A stretch of DNA of 5,167 nucleotides from Candidatus Dormiibacterota bacterium (lineage in GTDB: Bacteria; Chloroflexota; Dormibacteria; Aeolococcales; Aeolococcaceae). The stretch lies in the NCBI GenBank assembly GCA_019234035.1, contig JAFALX010000248.1, positions 1-5,167 of the forward strand, in the 5' to 3' direction. Of this stretch, positions 1-5,167 are shown in pieces; the first letter of the stretch is position 1; each line of letters begins with the position of its first letter. A program made the position numbers and the translations under genes. The notes beneath the pieces are model-generated. The model saw nothing but the letters and a program-made list of their open reading frames with translations. It had not been told where the DNA came from and ran no database searches.

Positions 1-909
1 TGGGTGTTTGCGGACGAGTGCGTCGCCGGCCGCTTCGACACGCTCATCGTGGACGAGGCCGCGCAGATGTCGCTGGCCGATGTCGTTGCGTGCAGCAGGT
101 GCGCACGCAACGTCGTCCTGGTCGGCGACCCGCGCCAGCTCGCGCAGGTGGTGCAGGGCAGCCACCCGGCCGGTGTGGGTGTCTCCGCGCTCGCCCATCT
201 GCTGCAGGACAGGGCCACCGTTGCTGCCGATACTGGCATTTTCCTTGACCGCACGTGGCGCATGGCGCCACAGGTGTGCGAGTTCGTCTCCGATGCCTTC
301 TACCAGGGCCGGCTCGAGGCGGTGGAGGACGCCGCGCGGCAGTGGGTGGTCGATGGCACAGATGCACCGCCGCTGCATGGCCTGTACACGATCCCGGTCA
401 CGCACCATGGCGACCGAACCTATTCGCCGTCGGAGGCCGCGCGCGTCCGCCAGGTGTTCGACCAGCTGGTCGGGCGGCGCTGGCGGCACCGCGACGGGAC
501 CGAGCGCGCGCTCGGCGTGCGCGACATCCTCGTCGTCGCTCCGTACAACGCACATGTTGCGTGCCTCGCCACGGCGCTGCCGGAGGGCGCGCGCGTTGGC
601 ACCGTCGACCGCTTCCAGGGCCAGGAGGCCGCGGTCAGCATCTTCAGCCTCGCAACGTCGAGCGCGGAGGAGCTGCCCCGCAATCTCGAGTTCCTCTACA
701 GCACGCACCGGCTGAACGTCGCGGTGTCGCGTGCGCGGTGCGTTAGCGCGCTCGTGTACTCGCCGGCGTTGCTGCGGACGCACTGCCGCACGCCCGAGCA
801 GATGCGACTGGTCAACGCGCTCTGCCGCTACGTGGAGGCGGCCGCGCCGTGGCCGGAGGAACCGGCCGCGTCCGGCGCCCCGCGACAGCTGTCGCTGCTC
901 GCCGTCTAG
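1..909 (+). CDS. C-terminal part of an SF1 (UPF1/DNA2-like) helicase, probably a TM0106-type RecB-like nuclease-helicase; 5' truncated by window edge
   Basis: The open frame enters from the left edge (it reads W-V-F-A-D-E from base 1), so the GTG at base 4 is an internal valine and the true start lies outside. About 302 residues are visible. Counting from the codon at base 4, there is Walker B/motif II as IVDEAAQ (residues 15-21), motif III as LVGDPRQL (39-46), an RTWRM motif shortly after, motif V as GTVDRFQGQEA (199-209) and motif VI as LNVAVSRAR (237-245). These are the ATP-hydrolysis and strand-coupling motifs of superfamily 1B-like DNA/RNA helicases. Walker A and any nuclease domain would lie upstream. 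The pattern DPRQLAQVVQGSHP and the tail CRTPEQMRLVNALCRYVE match, from memory, the C-terminus of the large TM0106-family proteins, which fuse a RecB-like nuclease to this helicase. The role is presumably DNA repair or nucleic-acid processing in the cytoplasm, with no firm substrate. The helicase call is secure; the nuclease fusion is inference. It converges with the transporter operon. Confidence 0.88.
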   Translation, partial: WVFADECVAGRFDTLIVDEAAQMSLADVVACSRCARNVVLVGDPRQLAQVVQGSHPAGVGVSALAHLLQDRATVAADTGIFLDRTWRMAPQVCEFVSDAFYQGRLEAVEDAARQWVVDGTDAPPLHGLYTIPVTHHGDRTYSPSEAARVRQVFDQLVGRRWRHRDGTERALGVRDILVVAPYNAHVACLATALPEGARVGTVDRFQGQEAAVSIFSLATSSAEELPRNLEFLYSTHRLNVAVSRARCVSALVYSPALLRTHCRTPEQMRLVNALCRYVEAAAPWPEEPAASGAPRQLSLLAV

Positions 910-948
910 CCCTGGGCTACGCCGCCGGCGAGGCCACGAGCAGCTCGC
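907..948. terminator. Dyad symmetries in the convergent intergenic gap; possible transcription end for both sides
   Basis: A perfect inverted repeat TAGCCC-T-GGGCTA spans 907-919 and includes the helicase stop codon TAG. A second element, CGAGC-A-GCTCG, lies at 937-947 and can alternatively pair GCGAG (928-932) with CTCGC (944-948). Both lie in the 61-bp gap between two converging genes, where bidirectional termination is expected. Neither is followed by a T-tract on either strand, so a classical intrinsic terminator is not supported. Short GC-rich dyads also arise by chance at this composition. Confidence 0.25.
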
Positions 949-970
949 GACGGGAGGCCGAGCGTGCTTC

Positions 971-1873
971 TCACGTCCTGGGATCGACGGCGTCGCGCAA
1001 CCCTTCGCCGGTGAGGTTGAACGCCGCGACGGTGAGCGCGATCGCCAGGCCGGGGAACCCGATCATCCACGGCGCGTTGAACAGGTACAGCCGCGCGTCG
1101 GCGACCATCGTTCCCCACTCCGGTGTCGGCGGCTGCACGCCGACACCGAGGTAGTCCAGCGCCGCAACCAGCAGGATGATCCGGCTCATCTCGAGGCTCA
1201 GCAGCACGACGAACGGCCAGATGACGTTCGGAAGGATGTGCCGCCACAGCACGCGCACCGGTCGCGTGCCCAGCCCGCGGGACGCCTCCACGTAGGGCCG
1301 GCTGCGCTCGGCCAGCACGGCGCCACGAATGAGGCGGGCGTTGCGGGCCCAGAGCGTCAAGACCATCGCGATCAACAGGCTGACGTAGCCCTCACCGAGA
1401 GTTCCGGCCACCGCAAGGGCGAGGATGAGCGAGGGAAACGCGAGGAGCACGTCGACGATGCGCATGAGCAGCGCGTCGATCCACCCGCCCGCGTAGCCGC
1501 TGATGGCGCCGACGACGATGCCGACGAGCATCGCCGCGAGCCCCGTGATGACCGCGAGCGACAGCGACACGCGTGCACCGGCGATCACGCGCGACAGCAG
1601 GTCTCGACCGAGGTTGTCCGTGCCGAACAGATGGGCAGTGCTCGGCGGTCGCAACGCCTGCAGCGGCTCGATCGCCGTCGGGTCGTGCGGCGTGATGAGC
1701 GGGCCGAAGACGGCGATGAACACCAGGAGGATCAGCAGCGCCGCGCCGACGCGCGCACTCGTCGATCCCATGAATCGAGCCAGGATCCGCCGGCGCCGCG
1801 GCCGCAACGTCTCGAGGCCGGCGACGTCGACACCGAGAGCGCCGATGTCGAGTGCGCGATCGGGCTGGATCAC
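971..1873 (-). CDS. ABC transporter permease, DppC/OppC type (peptide/nickel/oligosaccharide importer class)
   Basis: This inner-membrane permease pairs with the DppB-type subunit to form the channel of a family-5 ABC importer. The product is 300 residues from the GTG at 1873, the usual DppC length. A cytosolic basic N-terminus (RPRRRR, residues 24-29) precedes the first membrane helix at about 43-61. The subfamily signature GTDNLGRDLLSR is at 84-95, followed by GARVSL. The ATPase-contacting EAA loop is at 196-216 and reads EASRGLG through RHILPN, close to the canonical EAA-G-I-LP pattern. The C-terminal tail NLTGEGLRDAVDPR is typical of DppC proteins. I chose GTG 1873 because it overlaps the upstream permease stop as GTGA and has a GAGAG sequence upstream. 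ATG 1771 would remove the cytosolic segment and give 266 residues. The open frame continues upstream through the dppB-type gene, but that part is antiphase shadow. The substrate cannot be read from the permease. Confidence 0.92.
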   Translation of the reverse strand: MIQPDRALDIGALGVDVAGLETLRPRRRRILARFMGSTSARVGAALLILLVFIAVFGPLITPHDPTAIEPLQALRPPSTAHLFGTDNLGRDLLSRVIAGARVSLSLAVITGLAAMLVGIVVGAISGYAGGWIDALLMRIVDVLLAFPSLILALAVAGTLGEGYVSLLIAMVLTLWARNARLIRGAVLAERSRPYVEASRGLGTRPVRVLWRHILPNVIWPFVVLLSLEMSRIILLVAALDYLGVGVQPPTPEWGTMVADARLYLFNAPWMIGFPGLAIALTVAAFNLTGEGLRDAVDPRT

Positions 1874-1887
1874 GCGGCGACGCTCTC
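1870..1887 (-). promoter_or_regulatory. GTGA stop-start overlap and weak SD coupling the two permeases
   Basis: On the minus strand the dppB-type stop TGA (1872-1870) shares bases with a GTG start (1873-1871). GAGAG at 1887-1883 lies nine bases before the GTG, inside the upstream reading frame. This arrangement supports translational coupling and roughly equal production of the two channel subunits. It is the reason for placing the dppC-type start here. Confidence 0.6.
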
Positions 1888-2820
1888 GGTGCGCGTGCGG
1901 GGATCGAGGGCGATGTACGCGAGATCCACGGCGAGGTTGACGAACAGGAAGATCGTGCCGGCGAGGATGGCGAAGCCCTGGATCACTGGGAAATCGCGCT
2001 GATGGATCGCGGTGTTGAGCACCTGGCCGATCCCCGGCCAGGCGAACACTGGCTCGACCACCGCTGCACCGGCGAGGAGCTCCGCGTACGTGATGCCCAG
2101 GTAGGTGAGCGCCGCGCCGAACGCGTTGCGCAGCACGTGGCGGTACACGATTGCGCGCTCCGATACTCCCTTCGCGCGTGCTGTGCGGATGTAGTCCTCG
2201 CCCATCTCGTCGAGCATCGACGCGCGGATCAGCCGGATGACGATGCCGATCGTCGGGATGGCCAGGGTGACGGCGGGGAGGATCAGCGAGGTGGGCGTGG
2301 ACGCTCCCTGCGCGGGCACCAGCTGCAGCTCGACGGCGAACGCGATGATGAGGAGATACCCCACGGCGAAGTTGGGCACCGACGATGTCAGCGTCGAGAG
2401 CACGCGCAGCGCACCGTCCACGCGCGTCGCACGCTTTCGCGCCGCCACCACGCCCAGCGGCACCGCAACCGCCGACGCAATCAGCAGCGCGGTGGTGGCG
2501 AGGATGACAGTGGCCCCGAGGTGCGAGAAGAGCATCGAGGCGACGCTGTCGCCCGTCTGGTACGAGGTGCCGAGATTGCCCCGCGCGGCGTCGGCGAGCC
2601 AGCTGAAGTACTGCAGGATGATCGAGCGGTCCAGCCCGGACGCGTGATCGAACGCGTGCAGCTCGCCTGGCGTCGGCGGCCGGCCGAGCCGCTCGCCGAG
2701 GATCGCGTTGCCGGGATCGCCGGGCGCGATGTGCCCGATGATGAACGAGATCGCGGTGATCCCGATCCACAACGGGATCAGGGCCAGCACCCGCCGCAGG
2801 ATGATGGCCCTGACGCTCAT
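1870..2820 (-). CDS. ABC transporter permease, DppB/OppB type
   Basis: This is the first channel subunit of the family-5 ABC importer, located in the cytoplasmic membrane. The 316-residue length is normal for DppB. The N-terminus (MSVRAIILRRVLALIP) leads straight into the first helix at about 9-31, followed by the family hallmark APGDPG at 32-37. The periplasmic/extracytoplasmic segment ends with a GNLGTSY motif (81-87), also typical. A second membrane block begins near residue 100. The EAA loop is at about 211-232 (RTARAKG, then YRHVLRN), where EAA is degenerate as RTA but the glycine is retained. VVEPVFAWPGIGQ lies downstream, as expected. ATG 2820 fits the family N-terminus. The nearest SD-like AGGA (2837-2834) is 13 bases away and lies in a hairpin arm, so initiation may be weak or coupled. 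The gene is 43 bp downstream of the binding-protein stop and overlaps the DppC-type gene by four bases. Substrate is not determined. Confidence 0.93.
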   Translation of the reverse strand: MSVRAIILRRVLALIPLWIGITAISFIIGHIAPGDPGNAILGERLGRPPTPGELHAFDHASGLDRSIILQYFSWLADAARGNLGTSYQTGDSVASMLFSHLGATVILATTALLIASAVAVPLGVVAARKRATRVDGALRVLSTLTSSVPNFAVGYLLIIAFAVELQLVPAQGASTPTSLILPAVTLAIPTIGIVIRLIRASMLDEMGEDYIRTARAKGVSERAIVYRHVLRNAFGAALTYLGITYAELLAGAAVVEPVFAWPGIGQVLNTAIHQRDFPVIQGFAILAGTIFLFVNLAVDLAYIALDPRTRTESVAA

Positions 2821-2867
2821 CGCTGGTGGCGATTCCTACCACGAACGGTCGTGGCAGGGACGCTCAT
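2817..2867 (-). CDS. Possible 16-codon mini-ORF bridging the binding-protein stop and the permease start
   Basis: An ATG at 2867 overlaps the binding-protein stop as ATGA, and the frame closes with a TGA at 2819-2817 that overlaps the permease start as ATGA. The peptide would read MSVPATTVRGRNRHQR, basic and with no membrane segment. Its first three codons match those of the permease because ATGAGCGTC occurs at both starts. It has only a poor SD (GGAC three bases before the ATG). It could relay terminating ribosomes from one gene to the next, or it could be chance. I recognise no family. Confidence 0.15.
   Translation of the reverse strand: MSVPATTVRGRNRHQR
2835..2858 (-). promoter_or_regulatory. 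Stem-loop between the binding-protein and permease genes, holding the SD-like sequence
   Basis: In the minus-strand transcript, CCACGA pairs perfectly with UCGUGG across a four-base loop (CCGU). After one mismatch the stem extends by three more pairs (CCU with AGG). The whole element spans 24 bases in the 43-bp junction. The AGG of the only SD-like sequence before the permease ATG forms the 3' arm. It lacks a U-tract, so it is more likely an RNA-stability or translation-control hairpin than a terminator. Such hairpins are known after binding-protein genes in ABC importer operons, where the binding protein is made in excess. Confidence 0.45.
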
Positions 2868-4510
2868 TTCGTCCGGTAGACCGTCGCCCAGTTCTGGTTG
2901 ACGTTCGATGCATGCGGGACGAAGCCCGCGATGTCGGAGTGGAGACCGTAGATCCGGCTGAGTCCGGCGAGCTGCACGAACACCTTGCTGTTGTCCACCA
3001 CCTCGTGCATCGCCATCGCGACGTTCTGCGCCGCCGCGGAGTCCGACGGGGCGGACAGCGCCGCCGCGATGTCGGTGTCGACCGCCCCGCCGGGGCCGAA
3101 GTACTTCGGGTAGTTGCCGAAGGTCTGACCCCGGTAGAAGATGATGGTCGGCAGGAACGCGGCGTTGCCGTCGTTCTGGTTGCCGGTCTCGAGGAAGAGA
3201 TCCCCGGCGCCCTGGGTGAGATACGACGTGTAGCTCGCGCTGTCGGGCGCGGTCGTGATCTGCAGGTCGATCCCCACTGCCTTGAGCTGGGCCTGCACGA
3301 ACTCCGGCGCACCCTGGTTGGTCGGTGCATCTGGAAACCCGTTCACCATCGTGAGGCTGAGGCGCCGTCCGCCCTTGGTGCGGATCCCGTCGCTGCCCAC
3401 GCTCCAGCCGGCAGTGTCGAGCGCGCTCTTGGCGCCACTCACGTCGTACGAGAATCCCTTCACCAAACTGGCGTACGAGCCGAGGATCGACGGCGGCAGG
3501 AACGTCTGCACCTCCTCGCCGAGGCCGGCGAGCACGGTGTTGATGTAGCCCTTGCGATCGATCGCGGTCTCGATGGCCTGTCGGATCGCCGGGTCCTGGC
3601 CGAGATCGTGCGGAGCGGTCCCGTGGATGTTGATGTAGAACGCCTGATACTGGCCGACCGGCGCCGTGGCGACCTTGAGAGAGGGCGTCGAGCGCAGGCC
3701 GGCGACCGCCGAGCGGGCCACGTCGACGGCGAGATCGAGCTGGCCGCCCTGCAGTGCCAGGGTGCGCGAGGTGGCGTCGGGGATGAACTTGTGCGTGATC
3801 GTCGTCGCGGTGGGCTTCGGGCCCCAGTAGCCGGGGTTGCGCGTCACCGTGATGTGGTCACCCTTGACATATTCTCCGAAGATCATGGGACCGGTGCCGT
3901 TCTTCGGGTCACCGAAGACCGTGCCACTCTTCAGGATCGCGTACTCGGGGTGCACGATCTGCTCGACGAGCCGGTAGTTGGTGGCCGTCGGGGTGACGTC
4001 GAGCGTGTACTGGTCGACGATCACTGTTGAGTTGGGGCCGAGCATCGGCAGGCCGCCGCCGCCCTGGGCGACCCGGTCGAACGTGTACTTCACGTCGGTT
4101 GCCGTTAGCGGGGAGCCGTCCTGGAACTTGACGTCGCTCCTGAGCTGGAAGCGCACGGTGTTCCCGTTCTGCGTCCAGCTCTTCGCCAGCCAGGGGCTCA
4201 CGCTGTAGTCCGGGTTCAGCCGGACCAGCTGCTCGTAGATGTTGGCGTTGACCGGGTACGCGCCGATGTACGACTTGAGGCCGGTGGCCACGTAGTTGTC
4301 GAGCGCCTGCCCGATGGTGATCGTCTGGTTGGCGGCGGGCGCCACGGCAGTCGGGGTTGGCGAGCTGGACGCGGCCCCGCAGGCATCGAGGAGCACTGCG
4401 ACCCCGGATGCGGAGACTCCGAGCGCCACGGCGCGGCCGACGAACTGGCGGCGTGTGATGCGTCCGTGAATGAGCTCTGTGACCAGGGCATCGATGGCCG
4501 ACTCACCCAT
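2864..4510 (-). CDS. ABC transporter substrate-binding protein, family 5 (SBP_bac_5; DppA/OppA/NikA class), Tat-type lipoprotein
   Basis: This extracytoplasmic receptor captures a peptide-like, nickel-chelate or oligosaccharide ligand and delivers it to the permease pair encoded just downstream. The product is 548 residues, normal for the family. The start at ATG 4510 is set by a strong AAGGAGGG eight bases upstream; an upstream in-frame ATG at 4591 would add 27 residues ahead of the signal peptide. A twin-arginine motif TRRQFV (19-24) is followed by a hydrophobic stretch (27-41) and a lipobox LDAC with lipidated Cys44. A Ser/Pro/Thr-rich linker (48-60) follows. Family features include ANIYEQLVRLNPDYS (89-103), PWLAKSW (106-112) and VKFQDGSPLTATDVKYTFDRV (127-147), which matches the classic SBP_bac_5 signature. 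The C-terminus ends normally (ATVYRTK), with no sign of frameshift. Ligand specificity cannot be read from the sequence. Confidence 0.94.
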   Translation of the reverse strand: MGESAIDALVTELIHGRITRRQFVGRAVALGVSASGVAVLLDACGAASSSPTPTAVAPAANQTITIGQALDNYVATGLKSYIGAYPVNANIYEQLVRLNPDYSVSPWLAKSWTQNGNTVRFQLRSDVKFQDGSPLTATDVKYTFDRVAQGGGGLPMLGPNSTVIVDQYTLDVTPTATNYRLVEQIVHPEYAILKSGTVFGDPKNGTGPMIFGEYVKGDHITVTRNPGYWGPKPTATTITHKFIPDATSRTLALQGGQLDLAVDVARSAVAGLRSTPSLKVATAPVGQYQAFYINIHGTAPHDLGQDPAIRQAIETAIDRKGYINTVLAGLGEEVQTFLPPSILGSYASLVKGFSYDVSGAKSALDTAGWSVGSDGIRTKGGRRLSLTMVNGFPDAPTNQGAPEFVQAQLKAVGIDLQITTAPDSASYTSYLTQGAGDLFLETGNQNDGNAAFLPTIIFYRGQTFGNYPKYFGPGGAVDTDIAAALSAPSDSAAAQNVAMAMHEVVDNSKVFVQLAGLSRIYGLHSDIAGFVPHASNVNQNWATVYRTK

Positions 4511-4518
4511 CAGAACTT

Positions 4519-4526
4519 CCCTCCTT
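4519..4526 (-). promoter_or_regulatory. Strong ribosome binding site of the solute-binding protein
   Basis: AAGGAGGG on the minus strand is nearly full complementarity to the 16S anti-SD. It lies eight bases before ATG 4510. It fixes the start codon and contrasts with the poor or masked site before the permease, which fits higher production of the binding protein. Confidence 0.85.
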
Positions 4527-4545
4527 GCACTTCGTTCTTCGGCAG

Positions 4546-4580
4546 CGTCGAGCGCGCCGCGGCAGCGCAGCCTCTCGACG
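4546..4580 (-). promoter_or_regulatory. Long leader hairpin upstream of the solute-binding protein
   Basis: A perfect 7-bp inverted repeat, CGTCGAG with CTCGACG, pairs 4574-4580 with 4546-4552 around a 21-base GC-rich loop that can form an inner GCGC/GCGC stem (4554-4557 with 4565-4568). If the candidate promoter just upstream is used, this hairpin would sit almost at the 5' end of the mRNA, leaving the SD at 4519-4526 open. A 5'-terminal stem of this kind can stabilise a transcript. No known riboswitch consensus is recognised. Confidence 0.4.
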
Positions 4581-4582
4581 AA

Positions 4583-4600
4583 CCGCGCCATTATGCGCGG
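4583..4600 (-). promoter_or_regulatory. Candidate -10 box within an inverted repeat (possible promoter/operator of the importer operon)
   Basis: On the minus strand CCGCGC and GCGCGG form a perfect 6-bp inverted repeat around the spacer ATAATG. The sequence CATAAT (4595-4590) matches the sigma-70-type -10 hexamer at five of six positions and is the only AT-rich patch nearby. No good -35 is seen: CAAACA lies 18 bases upstream with three of six matches. A repressor binding the dyad would block the -10. The predicted transcript start is near 4583, giving a leader of about 73 bases. This is a pattern-based guess. Confidence 0.35.
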
Positions 4601-4603
4601 CTG

Positions 4604-4640
4604 CAGAGGGCTCTGTTTGCCGCCGCCGGCGTGCGCACGC
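4604..4640. promoter_or_regulatory. Two further dyads upstream of the candidate promoter
   Basis: CAGAG-GG-CTCTG lies at 4604-4615 and the perfect 12-bp palindrome GCGTGCGCACGC at 4629-4640. Their centres are about 25 bp apart. They could be regulator sites for the importer operon, or the second could belong to the 3' end of the phosphoketolase transcript. Neither has a T-tract for intrinsic termination. The palindrome is built from CG/GC steps that recur by chance in GC-rich DNA. Confidence 0.3.
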
Positions 4641-4661
4641 TCCCCGGTGTGACGGCCTGTT

Positions 4662-5167
4662 TCAGCCGGGCCAGACCCAGTCGCGCACCTCGGGCATGTC
4701 CTCGAGGTGCTCGCGCACGTACGTGTGGTGGCGCTCCAGCTGGGCGGCGCAGTGGGCGAGCAGCTCGGCGGCTCCCGGGGGTTGCACCGTCATGCGTGAG
4801 AGCGCCTCCTGCACCAGGTGGTAACGGCTCATCCTGTTCAGCACGACCATGTCGAACGGTGTTGTCGTGGTGCCCTGCTCGATGAACCCGTGCACATGGA
4901 AGCGCTGATCGTCCGGCCGCCCGTGCAGCACCTGATGCAGGGCTCGCGCATAGCCGTGGAACGCGAACACCACGTCACGATCCGCGGTGAACAGGTCGAC
5001 GAAGAACGCGTCGCTGAGCCCGTGGGGATGCTCGTCGGGCGGGAACAGCGTCATCAGGTCCACGACGTTGACGACGCGCACGCGCAGCGTGGGCACGTAC
5101 CGGCGCAACAGATTGGTGGCCGCGAGCGTCTCGAGCGTCGGCACGTCACCGGCACAGGCCATGACGA
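4662..5167 (-). CDS. xfp: Phosphoketolase (XFP), C-terminal domain; 5' truncated by window edge
   Basis: Phosphoketolase is a cytoplasmic thiamine-diphosphate enzyme that splits xylulose 5-phosphate and/or fructose 6-phosphate with phosphate, yielding acetyl phosphate plus glyceraldehyde 3-phosphate or erythrose 4-phosphate. The frame is open through the right edge (V-M-A-C-A-G-D-V), so the Met at 5162 is internal and the catalytic domains are outside. About 167 of the usual ~800 residues are seen. The XFP C-terminal domain is recognisable from DVPTLETLAATNLLRR, then VRVVNVVDLMTL, then EHPHGLSD, then VFAFHGYA, then EQGTTTTPFDMVVLNRMSRYHL, and the ending HTYVREHLEDMPEVRDWVWP, all strongly conserved. 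The gene ends intact with TGA, 151 bp before the binding-protein start on the same strand. Readthrough into the importer operon is possible since no clear terminator is seen. Family assignment is firm; the choice between Xu5P-only and dual specificity is not visible here. Confidence 0.93.
   Translation of the reverse strand, partial: VMACAGDVPTLETLAATNLLRRYVPTLRVRVVNVVDLMTLFPPDEHPHGLSDAFFVDLFTADRDVVFAFHGYARALHQVLHGRPDDQRFHVHGFIEQGTTTTPFDMVVLNRMSRYHLVQEALSRMTVQPPGAAELLAHCAAQLERHHTYVREHLEDMPEVRDWVWPG

Larger units (their letters stand above)
2812..2867 (-). repeat. 9-bp direct repeat ATGAGCGTC at the two ends of the SBP-permease junction
   Basis: On the minus strand ATGAGCGTC occurs at 2867-2859, overlapping the binding-protein stop, and again at 2820-2812 as the first three codons of the permease. 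The copies start 47 bases apart, so they are in different frames. A short duplication of the start region or coincidence could explain it. No longer homology surrounds the copies. Confidence 0.5.

Noticed and set aside
44..367. Minus-strand and alternative-frame ORFs across the helicase (for example 107 and 235 codons)
   Set aside because: They are Arg/Pro/Ala-rich shadows of a frame with intact helicase motifs II, III, V and VI.
731..2002. A 423-codon plus-strand open frame across the helicase end and the DppC-type gene
   Set aside because: Its product is low-complexity Arg/Asp/Glu/Gln-rich with no recognisable domain, and it lies opposite a clearly conserved permease. This is typical antisense shadow in GC-rich DNA.
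1874..2842. Upstream extension of the DppC-type frame to position 2842, which would make a 623-residue protein
   Set aside because: The added ~323 residues are an Arg/Ala/His-rich out-of-phase reading of the DppB-type gene. The GTG at 1873 gives a normal-length DppC and a GTGA overlap.
2835..2858. The junction hairpin as an intrinsic terminator
   Set aside because: No U-tract follows on the transcribed strand, and the permease start lies only 14 bases beyond it.
1852..2901. A 349-codon plus-strand open frame opposite the DppB-type permease
   Set aside because: The translation is charged low-complexity sequence (runs of R, D, E, H, Q) antisense to a conserved membrane protein; no ribosome-binding or domain evidence.
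2708..4030. A 440-codon plus-strand open frame opposite the solute-binding protein
   Set aside because: It has no recognisable family and a biased composition, and is fully antisense to an SBP_bac_5 gene with intact signatures.
4511..4591. Starting the solute-binding protein at ATG 4591, adding 27 residues
   Set aside because: The strong AAGGAGGG at 4519-4526 is placed for ATG 4510. The extension would put a charged segment ahead of an already complete signal peptide and would overlap the candidate -10.
1..5167. Mobile element, CRISPR array, toxin-antitoxin or defence cluster
   Set aside because: No transposase, integrase, regular repeat array or attachment-like repeat was seen. The helicase fragment alone could occur in a defence gene, but its motifs and C-terminal tail fit a TM0106-type housekeeping protein and its neighbours are metabolic and transport genes.

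Overview
The window is a GC-rich bacterial segment, about two-thirds G+C by eye. It is dense with genes and has large spurious antisense ORFs, as expected at this base composition. The gene set is a large RecB-like nuclease/SF1 helicase of the TM0106 type, a Tat-targeted lipoprotein solute-binding protein, DppB/DppC-type permeases and an XFP phosphoketolase. Together with the composition, this suggests an Actinomycetota or Chloroflexota-like lineage, for example from soil. This is inference; the window contains no rRNA or marker gene to settle it.

Layout. Positions 1-909 (+) hold the C-terminal ~300 residues of an SF1/UPF1-like helicase whose start lies left of the window. It converges on a minus-strand block across a 61-bp gap that contains short dyads. 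The minus-strand block, read from right to left, is: the C-terminal ~167 residues of a phosphoketolase (5167-4662, start outside the window); a 151-bp intergenic region with a candidate promoter, three dyads, a leader hairpin and a strong Shine-Dalgarno; a family-5 solute-binding lipoprotein (4510-2864); a DppB-type permease (2820-1870); and a DppC-type permease (1873-971) that starts on a GTGA overlap with the dppB-type stop.

How the genes work together. The three transport genes form a compact operon for the extracytoplasmic and membrane parts of a peptide/nickel/oligosaccharide-class ABC importer. No ATPase gene follows. The operon ends directly against the convergent helicase gene, so the ATPases must be encoded elsewhere. 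Expression may be tuned at the binding-protein/permease junction, where a hairpin holds the only AGGA-like ribosome-binding sequence and a 16-codon mini-ORF links the two genes by ATGA overlaps. The phosphoketolase lies upstream on the same strand but is separated by its own 3' spacer; a functional link is only suggested by position.

I see no tRNA, rRNA, CRISPR array, insertion sequence or phage gene. I found no clear new defence or mobile system. The most notable signals are regulatory: the structured leader before the binding protein and the binding-protein/permease junction.
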